Assembly: GCA_016630955.3 (NCBI GenBank)
Contig: CM049993.1
Coordinates: forward strand, 806,001-870,000
DNA length: 64,000 nt
Direction: 5' to 3'
Origin: Didymella arachidicola
Lineage: Eukaryota; Ascomycota; Dothideomycetes; Pleosporales; Didymellaceae
Part shown: piece after piece, positions 11,295 to 22,424 of the stretch
Position numbering within the stretch: position 1 is the first letter of the stretch
Layout: each line of letters opens with the position of its first letter
The notes under the pieces: generated by a model
Database searches by the model: none
What the model saw: only the letters and a program-made list of their open reading frames with translations
Told to the model about the DNA's origin: nothing
Made by a program: the position numbers and the translations under genes

Positions 11295-12449
11295 TCAGGA
11301 CTCGAGGTAAGCGTCCATGGCGACCTCGAGCTCCTCGTTGAGAAGGTCACACTTCACCTCGTCGTCGATCTCGTCCACTGGAAGATAGACGTCCTCCATG
11401 GTGGGGATGCGCGCAATCTGGTCGATAGGGTACTGCTCGATAGCCTGGAGCTGGTTCCAAGGAATACCCGGAGGACCTTGCTCACGAGGAAGAGGTGGAT
11501 ACCGACCCACGCCAGTCTTCGCGCGATCGTCCCCCTCCCACTTGAGCTCTGCCATGCATGGCCATGGCGCAATGTCATCCTTACCGTTTTTCCAGTCCTT
11601 GCACCAGATAGTCTTCACGCCGAGGGCTCGTCCGTAGTTACTAACCTGTTCGAAGTTGCCCTGCAGGCCGCAACGCCGCATCATGTCTTGTGTTGACGGC
11701 GAGATGGGTGGGATCTTGAAGCCGGCTTCGATCGCCTGAATTTGAGCCTGCTGTGCAAGTCTCTCAGCTTTGGCTGCCATGACGGCTTCGCGGTGCGCAA
11801 TATAATCAGCGAGCCTCCACTTGGCAACTTCAGAGTTCTTGAACTGGCGTCTCATAGAGTTCCGGACGACAAGGAATTCCTGCGTGGCGCGTGTTTCATC
11901 AGACATCCTAGTGTGCGTGCCATGCTGAACTCGACCACCACGAGTGAACCCGTGAACATGGCCGTATTGATGGTAGTGATTGTTCCGGCGGAAGTGTGGA
12001 GCAGGCTGACTGTGAGTAGGAACAGGGCTATGGTGGTACTTGACTTTGGCATACTGCGGGATATGAAAGCGTTCGACGTACTTGTGCTGGTTGGAGAAGT
12101 TATCGTCTTGAATGTTCAGATCTTCGAAGTTGAGCGTGGCGGTGCTGAGAGGACTGGCGTTGGCGAACATGCGCTCATCGTCGAGAGTCTCGTTCTCGTG
12201 CAGAGTGTCACTGCTGCTTCCTGAAGGAGGTGAGGGCATGTTCTTGAGCTTGTTTGAGCCCATCTGCACCGCAGTGAGTCGGTCGCTGACGAAATTAACA
12301 GGTACAGTCATCGTTGAGTCTGAATGTCGGTACTGAGCGCTGACAGTTAGATGTGGAGGATTGGGCTGGTCCAATGAGAGCGCGTCTGTGTTTTCGTGTG
12401 AGCGCGATGGGTGGTTAAGAACGTACTGTCGCTGATAAGGTATTGACAT
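11295..12449 (-). CDS. Conserved-looking hypothetical protein with 5'-leader intron/uORF
   Basis: The open frame runs 384 codons from 12449. A strong intron, 12333-12426 (94 nt; GTACGT donor, CTAAC branch site, CAG acceptor), lies in its first part. When it is spliced, the upstream ATG opens a 15-codon uORF whose TGA overlaps the ATG at 12311, so the likely main protein starts there (MTVPVNFVSD) with 338 aa. I do not recognise the family. The N-terminal half is low complexity (Ser, His, Asn, Arg). The C-terminal half is better folded, with an Ala/Gln/Arg helix (REAVMAAKAERLAQQAQ) and a Trp/Pro-rich segment around TIWCKDWKNGKDDIAPWPC. There is no signal peptide or membrane span. The long, spliced-out form remains possible. 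Confidence 0.65.
   Translation of the reverse strand: MSIPYQRQYVLNHPSRSHENTDALSLDQPNPPHLTVSAQYRHSDSTMTVPVNFVSDRLTAVQMGSNKLKNMPSPPSGSSSDTLHENETLDDERMFANASPLSTATLNFEDLNIQDDNFSNQHKYVERFHIPQYAKVKYHHSPVPTHSQPAPHFRRNNHYHQYGHVHGFTRGGRVQHGTHTRMSDETRATQEFLVVRNSMRRQFKNSEVAKWRLADYIAHREAVMAAKAERLAQQAQIQAIEAGFKIPPISPSTQDMMRRCGLQGNFEQVSNYGRALGVKTIWCKDWKNGKDDIAPWPCMAELKWEGDDRAKTGVGRYPPLPREQGPPGIPWNQLQAIEQYPIDQIARIPTMEDVYLPVDEIDDEVKCDLLNEELEVAMDAYLES
12333..12426 (-). promoter_or_regulatory. Probable 5'-leader intron controlling a uORF
   Basis: The segment has a GTACGT donor at 12426, a CTAACTG branch region and a CAG acceptor at 12333. Its 94 nt is not a multiple of three. Retention fuses 46 extra residues to the downstream frame. 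Splicing instead produces a 15-codon uORF that ends in ATGA over the main start. Confidence 0.6.
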
Positions 12450-15215
12450 GTGATGAAGGTGGCCTTTCGGGGGTTAGTGAGAGTATTGGTTGACGAAGAG
12501 GAGTGAGGTATATGTATATGAGTGTGGATGAGGGACAATGGTACGCGCACGTAATGCTTGAGATGTCGGTGTAGGACTGCGTGTGATGCCTGGCGGACCA
12601 AAGAGAGTCAAGAACACATGTTCACCGCTCCTATGATCCAATAGAAACCTCCAGCACGCGTCAACGGGAGGGTCATGTACGTACTGTGCGTGTAGTGCTC
12701 CGATTTTCGGAGCCCTTGCCGGTACGTGTTGGTTGCTTTGAGCAAGTGAGGTTTGAAGCTCAGCTGCAGGCTAGAAGTCAGGTCAACTTTCAACACTTGG
12801 TTCCTGAAAGTACTATACCGGGTCGACGTGTAGCGTGGGTAGGATCAGTGGCACGATCAAGCAGATGTATTGCTATGACAGGGGCTCCTGTAAGATAAGT
12901 CGATGCTGCGGTTGAGATAGCGTTTTCTGTCGGCGTACTTATACTGGATGTGTTCAGTGGAGGGGTGATGCTCACAATAGGATCGTTTATAAACACCCAC
13001 GACTGATGCCTGAGAGCTGATCAACGACGAAGGTGAGAGTCCTGCTTAATCGAAGTAGCGGTGACTATTAGCTGATCGAGGGAAGCCTGTGGTGATCTGT
13101 TGTTGGGTGATCACGGGTTGCAAGTGCTCTATATGTATCTGGGTTGTCCAAAGTGGGCCAAAAGAGTGCGAGCGCGATGTGGAAGTACTGTACAGACTGT
13201 GCGTGAAAAGACGTTTGGAGTTGCGATGCCGTGCTTCGAAGAAAAAGGATTGTGTTTTTGGTCACAAAGGTCGTAGTGTTGACTGTGAAAAGAGAGGACG
13301 AAAAGTTTTTTCTTGCTTAGCGAGCGCAGATTACGCCAACGGTGAAAGGTGAAGCCTATCGTGACTTGCAGATCTCGGTGCTGGCTATCATGTATAGCCT
13401 CGCACTCGACGATCTTTCTTTGATTATCCGCACACGACGCCTGCGCCGATGATCTGGCAAAGAGCAGCGACCAGCGCCGACTCGAATACTGAATAGGATA
13501 ATGTAACGACGAGAAGCGACTTGGAGAACGATACAGCTGAGACGAAAGGGAACGATCAGGTTGACTAGATGTTTGTTGAGGTCGCCACGAGACAGGAAGT
13601 TGCAGCCTATTGCATGACTACGCAATACCACTGCCATATCGTACCCATATGTGGAAAGGACCTGTGGCATCGAGATGGATGAATAAAGCCTCGCATCCTC
13701 ATAAGTAGTTCAGAACGAAACGCAAAGCATCTATCCTACTGACTGCCCCGACTTGCATACGTCGGGAGTCGTTTTGAGATCACTCGTAATCTTTACAGGT
13801 TACTCAGCTTTGCTCATCAGTATTCAGCATGCCAATGTGCGAGGAAAAAGCAGAGAAGTGGCGTTCGTCATGGTCTCCAAAGTTCCAGAAGGTCGTGAAG
13901 ACATCCCCACTTGGTTTCTTGGTCATCTGAGCAGCCAGCTGGCAGGAGACAGTCGTCAGCACCGTCTTGTGGCCCACGAGCAGGAAAGGCAGGAGTCTCG
14001 AGGGCGGTCATGATGGAGAGGCTGGGACGTGGTCGTCGATCCACCACGTTTTAGATCTCTCCAACCGCCGATGCGATGATTGGGTGGCAGCAATCGAACA
14101 CGTCTGTCTCCGCCCCGCAACGGGCGCTACGCCTCAGCCAGCTGTTGATCACCGCCGTCGTCAAAATGTTCACGAAAACACACCGCAAGCGCTGTCAGGC
14201 AGCATTCTGCGCAAGGGGTTTGTGCGTGCAACAGGAATCGCAACAACATCGAAACCGAGTTTTGGAGGTGATCAGATCGGTGTGAACATCCAGCAATATT
14301 CCACGTGCGAAGCGAATGACGTCTCGTCTCGCTTGCATAAACCGGGATAAACGGTGCCACTAGGCTTTTGACGCGGCCGTGCGGCGAGAGCCTACAAAAC
14401 ATGCCGTGCCTGCATCTTTCAGACCTCGAGCACTTCCTCTGCTGTGACGACTGACGCTCGGAGGTCGTGTTCCCTTGCGCTCGACAAAATTCGCTCACGG
14501 CGGTCGTACGTCACGAGATTGCGCAGGTCGCCAGATGTGCCTCTCTCGCGCCCGTACGACCGTCGCAGGCCGCCAATGAGCGCAAGTCGTGGAACAAAGA
14601 ACGCCCGCCCAGACACTTTGCGACTGCCAACCGAGGACACAGAGGCCCAGAATAACAGCGGCGCTGTTCTAGTGCGTTGTCTTGGTCTTCCCCAGACCAG
14701 CGGTCTGACAAGCAAATGACTGGTTGGCAGTGGCTTGCTCCACCTTCAAGGGCGCCTATTTGGGCCACCACCACTTCCAGGATCCACCTGTTCTAACTTG
14801 AGCCTCACTGAGCTGGGTGTGCTCTGAAACGCAGCGGTCGAGCTGTCTGTCCCATGAGGTACCATTGGCACCTTGTGGGGCGCCTGCAGCTGGTCCTCGC
14901 TCTCTCGCGGTACGTAGCTCGGTTCCATTCCGCCCGCATTGTGAAGGTTGATATTCACTCGGTCTCCACTCACATCTGTACTCCCCTTCACCTCAAGTCC
15001 TCCTACTTTTCTTGCATTGTTCGGAGCGTTGTGTCTCTTATTGTTTCTATTGTGTTGCTTTCCTTCTTAACCGCATAATACCTTTCTTTACAACCTATCT
15101 CTGGAAGATACACTGTAGCTGAACTATACACAACGCCTCACGACTGCACAACGACTTTGAAGACACGAATCTAATACGCCTTTCAGACCCCGTTTCAGAA
15201 CCATCCACCTCAGCC
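12450..15215. other. Gene-poor intergenic, 2.8 kb
   Basis: This region carries the promoters of the gene on the left (-) and of PRM1 on the right (+). The last 200 bp before PRM1 are pyrimidine-rich, as fungal leaders often are. Frames of up to 127 codons (for example 13967-14350) overlap each other on both strands and have no recognisable motif. No repeats or RNA genes were identified. Confidence 0.4.
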
Positions 15216-17438
15216 ATGGCTTCCTCAGCGAACCAACAGCAATCCTTCCCAGCTGTGCCTCCATCTATGTCCGCTGGCGATCATGAGATGCGAGACTACT
15301 ACGCACCGCAAAATGCACCACGACCCCCAATGAACCAAACACCAAACTTCAAACCTTACCTTGGCCTTCGAGCTAGGCTCTCGCAAATATGGATCAACCG
15401 CTGGACGATTCTCCTCCTTCTAGTGCTCGTCCGCCTCCTTATCGCCATAGCAAGCACCGACTCAAGCCTTGCTTCGGCACGTCGCGAAGCTCTCAGTGCT
15501 TGCACCCAAGTCGAGAACATTGGTAGCTCCATGGCTTCCATGCCTCACTACATGGCGAAGGGCGTCAACGAGATGACCGCTTCTGGTGTTGAAAAGGCAG
15601 TCAGCGGCCTCATGTCCATGTTGGAGATGAGCGTCACTGGCGTAGAGGAGATTATCCTGTTTGTCATTCACATGATGACACAGACGTATCTCTGCCTGAT
15701 CACACTGGCTGTTCGCGGCAGCCTTGACGCTGCTGTGGAAATCGGCACCGAAATCAGCAAGACCCTCAATGCAACTATTAACGAGGTCACCGACGACATG
15801 GGCAACGCCGTCAAGTCCGTTACCGACGGCATCAATTCGGTCCTCGACAAGATCAACTTTAACATTCCCGGCTTCGACAAGCCGGAAATCAACCTGGACT
15901 CAGAGATTAGCAAGTTGAAGGGATTGGAAGTACCTCCGGAACTCGAGCAAGGCCTCCAAAAGTTGAACAACTCGATCCCGACATTCGAACAGGTGCAGAA
16001 CTTTACCGACAACATCATCCGCCTGCCTTTCGAAGAGGTCAAGAAGCTGATTCAGGCGACAAACAACTTCACGTTCGATCGTGAACTCCTTCCTATCCCG
16101 CAGAAAGACAAGCTCGACTTCTGCTCCGAGGGCAATTCCATCAACGAGTTCTTCGACGATCTCATCACGATGGCCTACGATGCGCGCAAGATAGCTCTCG
16201 GCGTGCTGATTGTCCTCGCCATTCTCGTCTGCGTGCCCATGGCGTGGATGGAAGTCCGTCGATACCGCAGGATGCAAGAACGTGCCGCACTCGTTGCGGA
16301 AGGCTACGAGACCATGGATGTTATTTACATGGCCTCCCGCCCCACCTCTTCGACTTTTGGCTTGTGGGTTGGAAGGCGCTTTGGCTCGTCCCGTCGTCAA
16401 GCGATTGTGCGCTGGGCCTGGGCTTACGCCACCTCCGTCCCCATGCTCTTCCTGCTGTCTCTGGGTATTGCGGGTCTTTTCGCCTGCTTCGGCCAGTACC
16501 TGTTGCTGAAGGCTATTCAAGACAAGACTCCCGAACTCACGGAACAGGTCGCTGACTTTGCCGGCAAGGTTGTTGCTGCCATGAACAATGCATCCATGTC
16601 TTGGTCTGAGGGCGTCAATAGCGCCGTCGGCAAGCTGGATGACGAGATCAACAACGACATTCTGGGCTGGGTCAACACCAGCACGACGGCAGTCAACGAT
16701 ACCCTGAACACGTTCGTGGAGCAGATGAGCACGACGCTCAACTCGACGTTCGGCGGCACAGTTCTGTACGATCCCATCAAGGACGTGCTGAACTGCCTCA
16801 TCGGCCTGAAGATTGCTTCTTTCCAAAACGGCCTTACCTGGGTCCAAGAGCACGCTCACGTCAACTTCCCCGGCGTGTCGAACGACACGCTCTCTCTTGG
16901 CGCCGCAGCCGAGGCCAGCGACTCTTCTTCTGCCGCCGCTCTCCTGTCCGACCCGAACGGCAAGGCGACGGACGAGATCACCGAAGCTGTCGATCGCGTC
17001 ATCGAGAAACTCATGAGCGGCATTCAAACCGAAGCGCTTATCTCCACCGCACTCGTCTGCATCTGGCTCTTCATCGCCATTGGCGGCCTCGCATACGCAT
17101 CGACCCATCTCTTCCGCCGTGACCCCTCGATAGGCACAGCCTACTACGTCGACTCGTCTCTCGACCAGCCCAAAACCCCCGTTGTCCAGGCTTCTGATTC
17201 CGCCCCGCCGCAGTACGTCGCCAACGACTACCAAGTCAACAAAAGCGCGCCCTACACAATCACCCCCCGCCCCTTCCCGACCGTCGAGCCCGACGTTTCG
17301 GAGAAGATACGGCAAGTAGGCGCGCGCGCTGTGTCCGACTCGGCGCGTCCCGCGCACGTACGCATGAGCAGCCACGGCACGCTCGCGGACCCTTCGCCCA
17401 TGGACGAGAAGCACAACCCCTTCTCGGACGGGCGGTGA
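15216..17438 (+). CDS. PRM1: Plasma membrane fusion protein Prm1
   Basis: A single 740-codon exon. The N-terminal cytoplasmic tail is Pro/Gln-rich. Membrane segments are visible near residues 62-80 (WTILLLLVLVRLLIAIAS), 142-168 (VEEIILFVIHMMTQTYLCLITL), 325-345 (IALGVLIVLAILVCVPMAW), 410-435 (VPMLFLLSLGIAGLFACFGQY) and 608-630 (ALVCIWLFIAIGGLAYAS). Large Asn-glycosylatable extracellular loops lie between them, with many NxT/S sites. This topology, the length and the FDKPEIN/LDWV-like loops match Prm1. The family promotes plasma-membrane merger during mating and hyphal or germling fusion. The C-terminal tail is disordered and basic. The gene is complete and intronless, and no mating genes lie beside it. 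Confidence 0.9.
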   Translation: MASSANQQQSFPAVPPSMSAGDHEMRDYYAPQNAPRPPMNQTPNFKPYLGLRARLSQIWINRWTILLLLVLVRLLIAIASTDSSLASARREALSACTQVENIGSSMASMPHYMAKGVNEMTASGVEKAVSGLMSMLEMSVTGVEEIILFVIHMMTQTYLCLITLAVRGSLDAAVEIGTEISKTLNATINEVTDDMGNAVKSVTDGINSVLDKINFNIPGFDKPEINLDSEISKLKGLEVPPELEQGLQKLNNSIPTFEQVQNFTDNIIRLPFEEVKKLIQATNNFTFDRELLPIPQKDKLDFCSEGNSINEFFDDLITMAYDARKIALGVLIVLAILVCVPMAWMEVRRYRRMQERAALVAEGYETMDVIYMASRPTSSTFGLWVGRRFGSSRRQAIVRWAWAYATSVPMLFLLSLGIAGLFACFGQYLLLKAIQDKTPELTEQVADFAGKVVAAMNNASMSWSEGVNSAVGKLDDEINNDILGWVNTSTTAVNDTLNTFVEQMSTTLNSTFGGTVLYDPIKDVLNCLIGLKIASFQNGLTWVQEHAHVNFPGVSNDTLSLGAAAEASDSSSAAALLSDPNGKATDEITEAVDRVIEKLMSGIQTEALISTALVCIWLFIAIGGLAYASTHLFRRDPSIGTAYYVDSSLDQPKTPVVQASDSAPPQYVANDYQVNKSAPYTITPRPFPTVEPDVSEKIRQVGARAVSDSARPAHVRMSSHGTLADPSPMDEKHNPFSDGR

Positions 17439-18934
17439 ATACCCAGCATTTCCTTCCATCGTCTACAACGGCAGCACGCCCGTCTACCACTGACCGCCGC
17501 TTTTGCTTCTGTGTCTATACCAGACGGGCAGGCTGCTGTTGACATTGCGACTGCAGCCGTAATCGCTCAGACCTATTTGGTCCTTGGAGTTCACGCCACA
17601 CCTCGATGAAGCGCTAGATGACGCGACTACGCTCTCTGGCGCGGAGACGCGCGGAGGGGATGAGCTCTGCTCTGCCTCCCCCGCGACGGTGGCTCGGTGT
17701 CACAATTCCCCTTTTCAAACACGATTGTTTTTGGTTCTTTCTGCGCTGTCACTGCTCTCTTTTGCGACGCGTTGAGAGACCCCTCGTGCATCCGCTCGAG
17801 CATGCGACCTCGCTCCCCCTCCCTTTAGGGAGTCGTGTGGAGCGCAAGCGTCGCGCGTTGTATCTCTCTTCGGTCAGTCTGTCCCCGAGGTCCCTTACGC
17901 CCGCTCCCCTCCCTTACCCCCTGGAACTCCTCTCTGCGACTTGGCCCCGCGCGCGCCGCGCCCGCTCCTCCCGTGGCGTGCCCGTTGGACCCGGCGCCCG
18001 CCCGCGCGTTGGTCTGGAAGCAGAGACGAGACGCAGGGCTGTAAGGTGCACGAGCCGGCAATATGTGGATATGTATCGCTCTTTCGCCGCCGTGTCGAAG
18101 TTATTCGACCGTTTGAGGCTCCGTTTCCCGTCCACCGGCCCTTTGGTTGCATCGCGAGACCCGCTGTGGCTGTTGCTGTTATGACGGCGATTCGGAGACG
18201 GCGTGCTGACTGGTAACGAGCGTTGTTTCTTTCCTCCTACCTCTTCCCCTCTGGCGCGGTCTGCGAGGACAAGCGGCGAGGGGGGGTGGTAGATGCTGTT
18301 GAAAGACGACATTTTTGTGCCTGTTGTACGGCTGGTTTTTCTTTTTTGATTGTAATAGCTGTCCCCGTCCCTGGGATGTGGGGTTGGTTTTGCGTGCGCG
18401 TGCGCCGCCGCGAGAGTTGATCTGGGCGTTTGCCCGGACTTGTTGGAATGGTGGCTGGAGGGGTGTGGTGCTGGATGGCCCGGAGGTGGGAGAGGGCGTT
18501 GGCACGTACATCAAATGCAGTGGAAAATGAGGGAGACGGACGGTCTGGTGTCCGCTGAGGACTGTTTGTAGGAATTCCAAGTGCCCCTCGAGTCTGTTCT
18601 GCGTCCGCTCCTTATACACTCTCGTTTCGTCCATGTCCATCTCTGTTGTCTGCCTGCGTGTCTAATTCTGTTCTGACTGCGTGTCTAATTCTGTTCTGAC
18701 TGCGTGCGTGCGAAGGCCATGTCTGGGTTGTGCACGTGAGGCATGCATGCACGAAGCTTGGACGGCCATGACGCTGCGAGCTCCCACACGGGCCACCCGC
18801 AGGCCGACGACGCTGATGGGGAACCGCGACATGGGTTCTTTTGTATGAGCGCGTTATGCTTCCATGAACGACCACGACAAGCTTCTTAATGACCGCGACA
18901 TGATCTCCTCTACATGACGCCGCGAGAGCCCAAG
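17439..18934. other. Intergenic, pyrimidine/purine-skewed, 1.5 kb
   Basis: The region between PRM1 and VPS39 is unusually GC-rich, with long CT runs around 17810-18010 and G-rich runs around 18270-18490. A 23-bp direct repeat is present (listed separately). Long frames on both strands (188 and 153 codons) are low-complexity Arg/Ser/Pro shadows. The VPS39 promoter should lie at the right end. Confidence 0.45.
18654..18699 (+). repeat. 23-bp tandem duplication
   Basis: Two exact adjacent copies of a 23-bp unit beginning CTGCGTGTCTAATTCTG lie at 18654-18676 and 18677-18699, followed by a partial third copy (CTGCGTGCG). They sit about 240 bp before the VPS39 start and have no evident function. 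Confidence 0.85.
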
Positions 18935-21900
18935 ATGCTCTCGGCCTTCACCGCGAAGCCCATCGTCGAGCTCAAGGCGCGCGACAAGTCCAAGATCGAG
19001 TCGATCCTCGCATATGGCAGGCACACCGGCCGCAGGCGTCGGACAGGATGCTGACACTCCGCAGGCGACCGCGTCCTCGTCGGGCTCAGCACGGGCGCAC
19101 TGCGCATCTACCGCGTGAACGACGACACCGAGGGCGCCACGGCCAACACCAGCGATGCGAGCGACGCCGAGCCCGCGCCGCCCACAAAGGCGGCCGACCT
19201 GCTGCGCGAAGAAGAGCGCTTCTCGCGGCGGCCGGTGCAGCAGCTCGGGATCCTCAAGGAGACCAACCTGCTCATCTCGCTGTCGGACAACCACGTCTCG
19301 ATGCACGACCTGCACTCGTACGCGCTGCAGGAGCGCCTCGACAAGACGCGCGGCGCGACGACGTTTGCGGCCGCGAGCAACATTGTCAAGGACCCGACGA
19401 CGGGGATCCCGAGCATTGTGAGCCGCCTGGCGGTCGCTGTGAAGCGCAAGATCATCCTGTGGACGTGGCAGGACATGGAGCTGAGCGGCGATGCGACCGA
19501 GCTGGCGCTGCCGGCGTCGGTGAAGAGCCTGACGTGGGCGACGGGCACGCGGCTGGTGGCGGGCATGGACCCGGGGTTTGTGCTGGTCGACGTCGAGACG
19601 CAGCATGTGCAGGACATTGTGCGCCCAGGGGTGGATGGGCAGGGCGGGCCGGGGCAGCGCTTTGGGGCTGTCTCGAGCAGCGGCATGGTAGGCTCTCTCT
19701 GTCTCTCTCTGTTCCTCTCTGTCTCTCTCTGTTCCTCTCTGTCTCTCTCTGTCTCTCTCTGTCTCTCTCTGTCTCTCTCTGTCTCTCTCTGTCTCTCTCT
19801 GTCTCTCTCTGTCTCTCTCTGTCTCTCTCTGTCTCTCTCTGTCTCTCTCTGTCTCTCTCTGTCTCTCTCTCTCTCACACACACACCCACACCCTCCCATG
19901 CACGAATCCCGTCTGACTCCCCCAGGGCTACATGGGCATGGCCAGCTGGGTCCCCAAGCCCCTCGCCACGCGCCTCGGCGAGGGCCAGCTGCTCCTCGCA
20001 AAGGACGTCAACAGCCTCTTCATCGACGCCGACGGCAACCCCCTCGACAAGCGCCAGGTCCCGTGGCCCCTCGCCCCCGACACCCTCGCCTACTCGTACC
20101 CCTACATGCTCGCCCTGCAGCCCCCCGCCAAGGGCACCCTCGAGGTCCGCAACCCCGACACGCTGAACCTGCTGCAGACCATCGCCCTGCCCAACGCCAG
20201 CTTCCTGCACGTGCCCCAGCCCAACATCAGCCTGGCCCACCAGGGCAAGGGCTTCCTGGTCGCGAGCGACCGCTGCATCTGGCGCATGGCCGGCCAGAGC
20301 TACGAGACCCAGCTCGATCACCTGACCGCCGCCGCCCGCTACGACGAAGCCCTCAGTCTGCTGGGCATGCTCGAGGACACGCTGCTGCACGACAAGGACG
20401 GCCGCGTCCGCGAGATCAAGATGCTCAAGGCCGAGGCCCTCTTCCACGACACCAAGTGGGCCGACGCCATGGACCTGTTCATCGACGCAAAGGCGCCCCC
20501 GGAGCGCGTCATTGCCCTGTATCCGCGAGCCGTCGCCGGCGACCTGTCCCACGATGAGAGCGTCAAGGGGGACGGTAGTGTTGTTGACGACGACGAGCTC
20601 GAGGGCGAGCGGCCGGCCGACGACAGCGACGACGTCAAAAAGGTCAGCCGCGAGAGCACCTTCAACCCCGCGGCCACCATCGGCCGCTCTGTCATGGGCC
20701 GGCTGGTGGGCGGCCATAAGAAGGCCGACTCAGACGCCGCCTCCATTCGCTCCTCCTCGGTGCGTGATGACGCAGCCGAAACAGCGAGCATCAGGCCCGC
20801 GAAAAAGGTCACCGAGACCACACAGCCAGACAGGCACGTCGACTTCAACAACGCCCTGCGCGCACTGCAGTCCTACCTCGCCCAGTGTCGCGTGCAGATC
20901 AAGCGCTACATCGACACCGACGGCAACCTCAAAGAACCGCTCCCCGAACCCACCGACAGCCAGCAGGAGCCCCTCACACCACCCTTCCACTACTTCATAC
21001 AAGACACAGCCAGCGACCTCGACTGGGTCGCAAAGCTCCTACACGTCGCCCAGCTCGTCGACACCACCCTGTTCCGCGCCTACATGCTCACCAAATCCAC
21101 ACTCGCAGGCTCGCTCTTCCGACTGCCCAACTTCTGCGAGCCTGATGTCGTGCAGGAGAAGCTCTACGAGACGGGCCGCTACGCCGACCTCATCGACTTC
21201 CTGCACGGCAAGAAGCTGCACCGCCAGGCCCTCGAGCTGCTCTCCAAATTCGGCAAGAACGAAGCCGACGAAGAGGTCGCGCCCGCCCTGCAAGGCCCAC
21301 AGCGCACAGTCGGATACCTGCAGCAACTTCCCCCTGAGATGATTGATCTCATCCTCGAGTTCGCCGAGTGGCCGCTGCGCGTGGACCCGGGCCTGGGCAT
21401 GGACGTGTTCCTCGCAGACACGCAGAACGCCGAGGAGCTGCCCAGACACCAGGTCCTGGAGTTTCTCGAGAAGCTGGACTTGAAGCTCGCGGTCAAGTAT
21501 CTGGAGCATGTGATTGAGGAGCTGAATGATCTCACACCTGATTTTCATCAGAAACTTGTTGATTTGTTCCTCGAGCGCTTGCGCACGGGGACGTTTGAGG
21601 GCGACGAGGAGAAAAGGCTATGGAGGGAGAGACTGCAGGCTTTTCTCAAGACTAGCGGGAATTACAATAATTACCGCGTGTTCAAGCAGTTGAGTCCGGA
21701 TGGTAAGTCATCTCCCGTGACGGCATGGTCAGAACTAACCAACATAGACCCCGACTTCTTCGAATCCCGCGCCATCGTCCTATCCAAAATGGGCCAGCAC
21801 AAACAGGCCCTACAAATCTACGTCTTCCAGCTCAAAAACTACACCAAAGCCGAAGAGTAAGCCCCCCACCCCTCCTCCCCACCTCTTCTAACCCCCAAAA

Positions 21901-22424
21901 GATACTGCAACACAATCTACCTCTCCCCCTCTGAAAAACCCACCCAAGAACCCCAAGAACCATCCATCTACCATACCCTCCTATCCCTCTACCTCTCCCC
22001 TCCCCCACCCCACCCCCCAAACTGGCCCCCCGCCCTCGCCCTCCTCTCCAAACACGGCGCCCGCCTCCCCGCAAACACAACCCTCGATCTCGTCCCCGCC
22101 ACCCTCCCCGTGCGCTCCCTCGAATCCTATTTCCGCGGCCGCATACGCGCCGCCAACTCCGTGCTGAACTCGGACCGCATCGTTGCAAGGCTGCGCGGCG
22201 TGGAGAAGGTAGAAGTGGAGATGAGGCTTAGGCTTGGTGATAAGTTTGAGACCGAGCCGAGCAGGCCCGGGGGGTTGAATCAAAGGGTTATGGTGGATGA
22301 GGAGAGGCATTGTGCGGTTTGTCATAAGAGGTTTGGGGGGAGTGCGGTGAGGGTTTGGCCGGATGGGGGGGTTGTGCATGCGGGGTGTATGAGGGGGTCT
22401 GTTGGGAGGGGGAGGGCGTGGTAG
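18935..22424 (+). CDS. VPS39: HOPS/CORVET-associated Vps39/Vam6 vacuolar sorting protein
   Basis: Five exons (18935-19016, 19065-19687, 19926-21702, 21748-21856, 21902-22424) give 1037 aa. The conserved start MLSAFTAKPIVELK is at 18935; an in-frame ATG 21 nt earlier is possible. Residues of about 15-300 form the CNH (citron homology) beta-propeller. Then come a disordered Ser/Asp-rich insert, the Vps39 domain 1, clathrin-repeat-like helices (KYLEHVIEELNDL, FESRAIVLSKMGQHKQAL) and a C-terminal zinc-binding Vps39 domain 2 with CxxC and HxxC. The protein tethers vacuoles as part of HOPS and activates the Rab Ypt7 cycle. Intron 1 is a GC-AG intron; intron 2 contains the decanucleotide repeat. Exon 5 switches from C-rich to G-rich codons. 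Confidence 0.9.
19017..19064 (+). other. GC-AG intron in VPS39
   Basis: This 48-nt intron begins GCAGGC and ends CCGCAG, with a CTGAC branch site 9-13 nt before the acceptor. Reading through gives a stop after 13 codons; removing it restores the conserved SILAYGDRVLVG. No GT donor gives the same junction. Confidence 0.75.
19701..19870 (+). repeat. Decanucleotide array (GTCTCTCTCT)n inside VPS39 intron 2
   Basis: Seventeen back-to-back 10-bp units fill most of the 238-nt intron 19688-19925: fifteen exact GTCTCTCTCT and two GTTCCTCTCT (second and fourth units). A CT run and a short CA run follow. The sense strand is pure pyrimidine apart from one G per unit. The array is open in all three + frames, which produces spurious Ser/Leu/Cys ORFs. 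Confidence 0.95.

Noticed and set aside
15900..17459. 519-codon open frame antisense to PRM1
   Set aside because: It is a shadow of the PRM1 coding frame; its Arg/Gly/Val-rich translation matches no family pattern.
17618..18184. 188-codon frame between PRM1 and VPS39
   Set aside because: Arg/Ser/Pro/Leu-rich composition follows the pyrimidine bias; there is no motif, and equally long frames exist on the other strand.
19692..19875. Regular repeat array considered as CRISPR-like or minisatellite coding
   Set aside because: Units are 10 bp, contiguous and without spacers, inside a spliceosomal intron.
19048..20166. Three long frames encoding Ser/Leu/Cys or Arg/Glu/Thr repeats across the decanucleotide array
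   Set aside because: The repeats come from reading the (GTCTCTCTCT)n intron in each frame; only the frame spliced around it preserves the VPS39 propeller.
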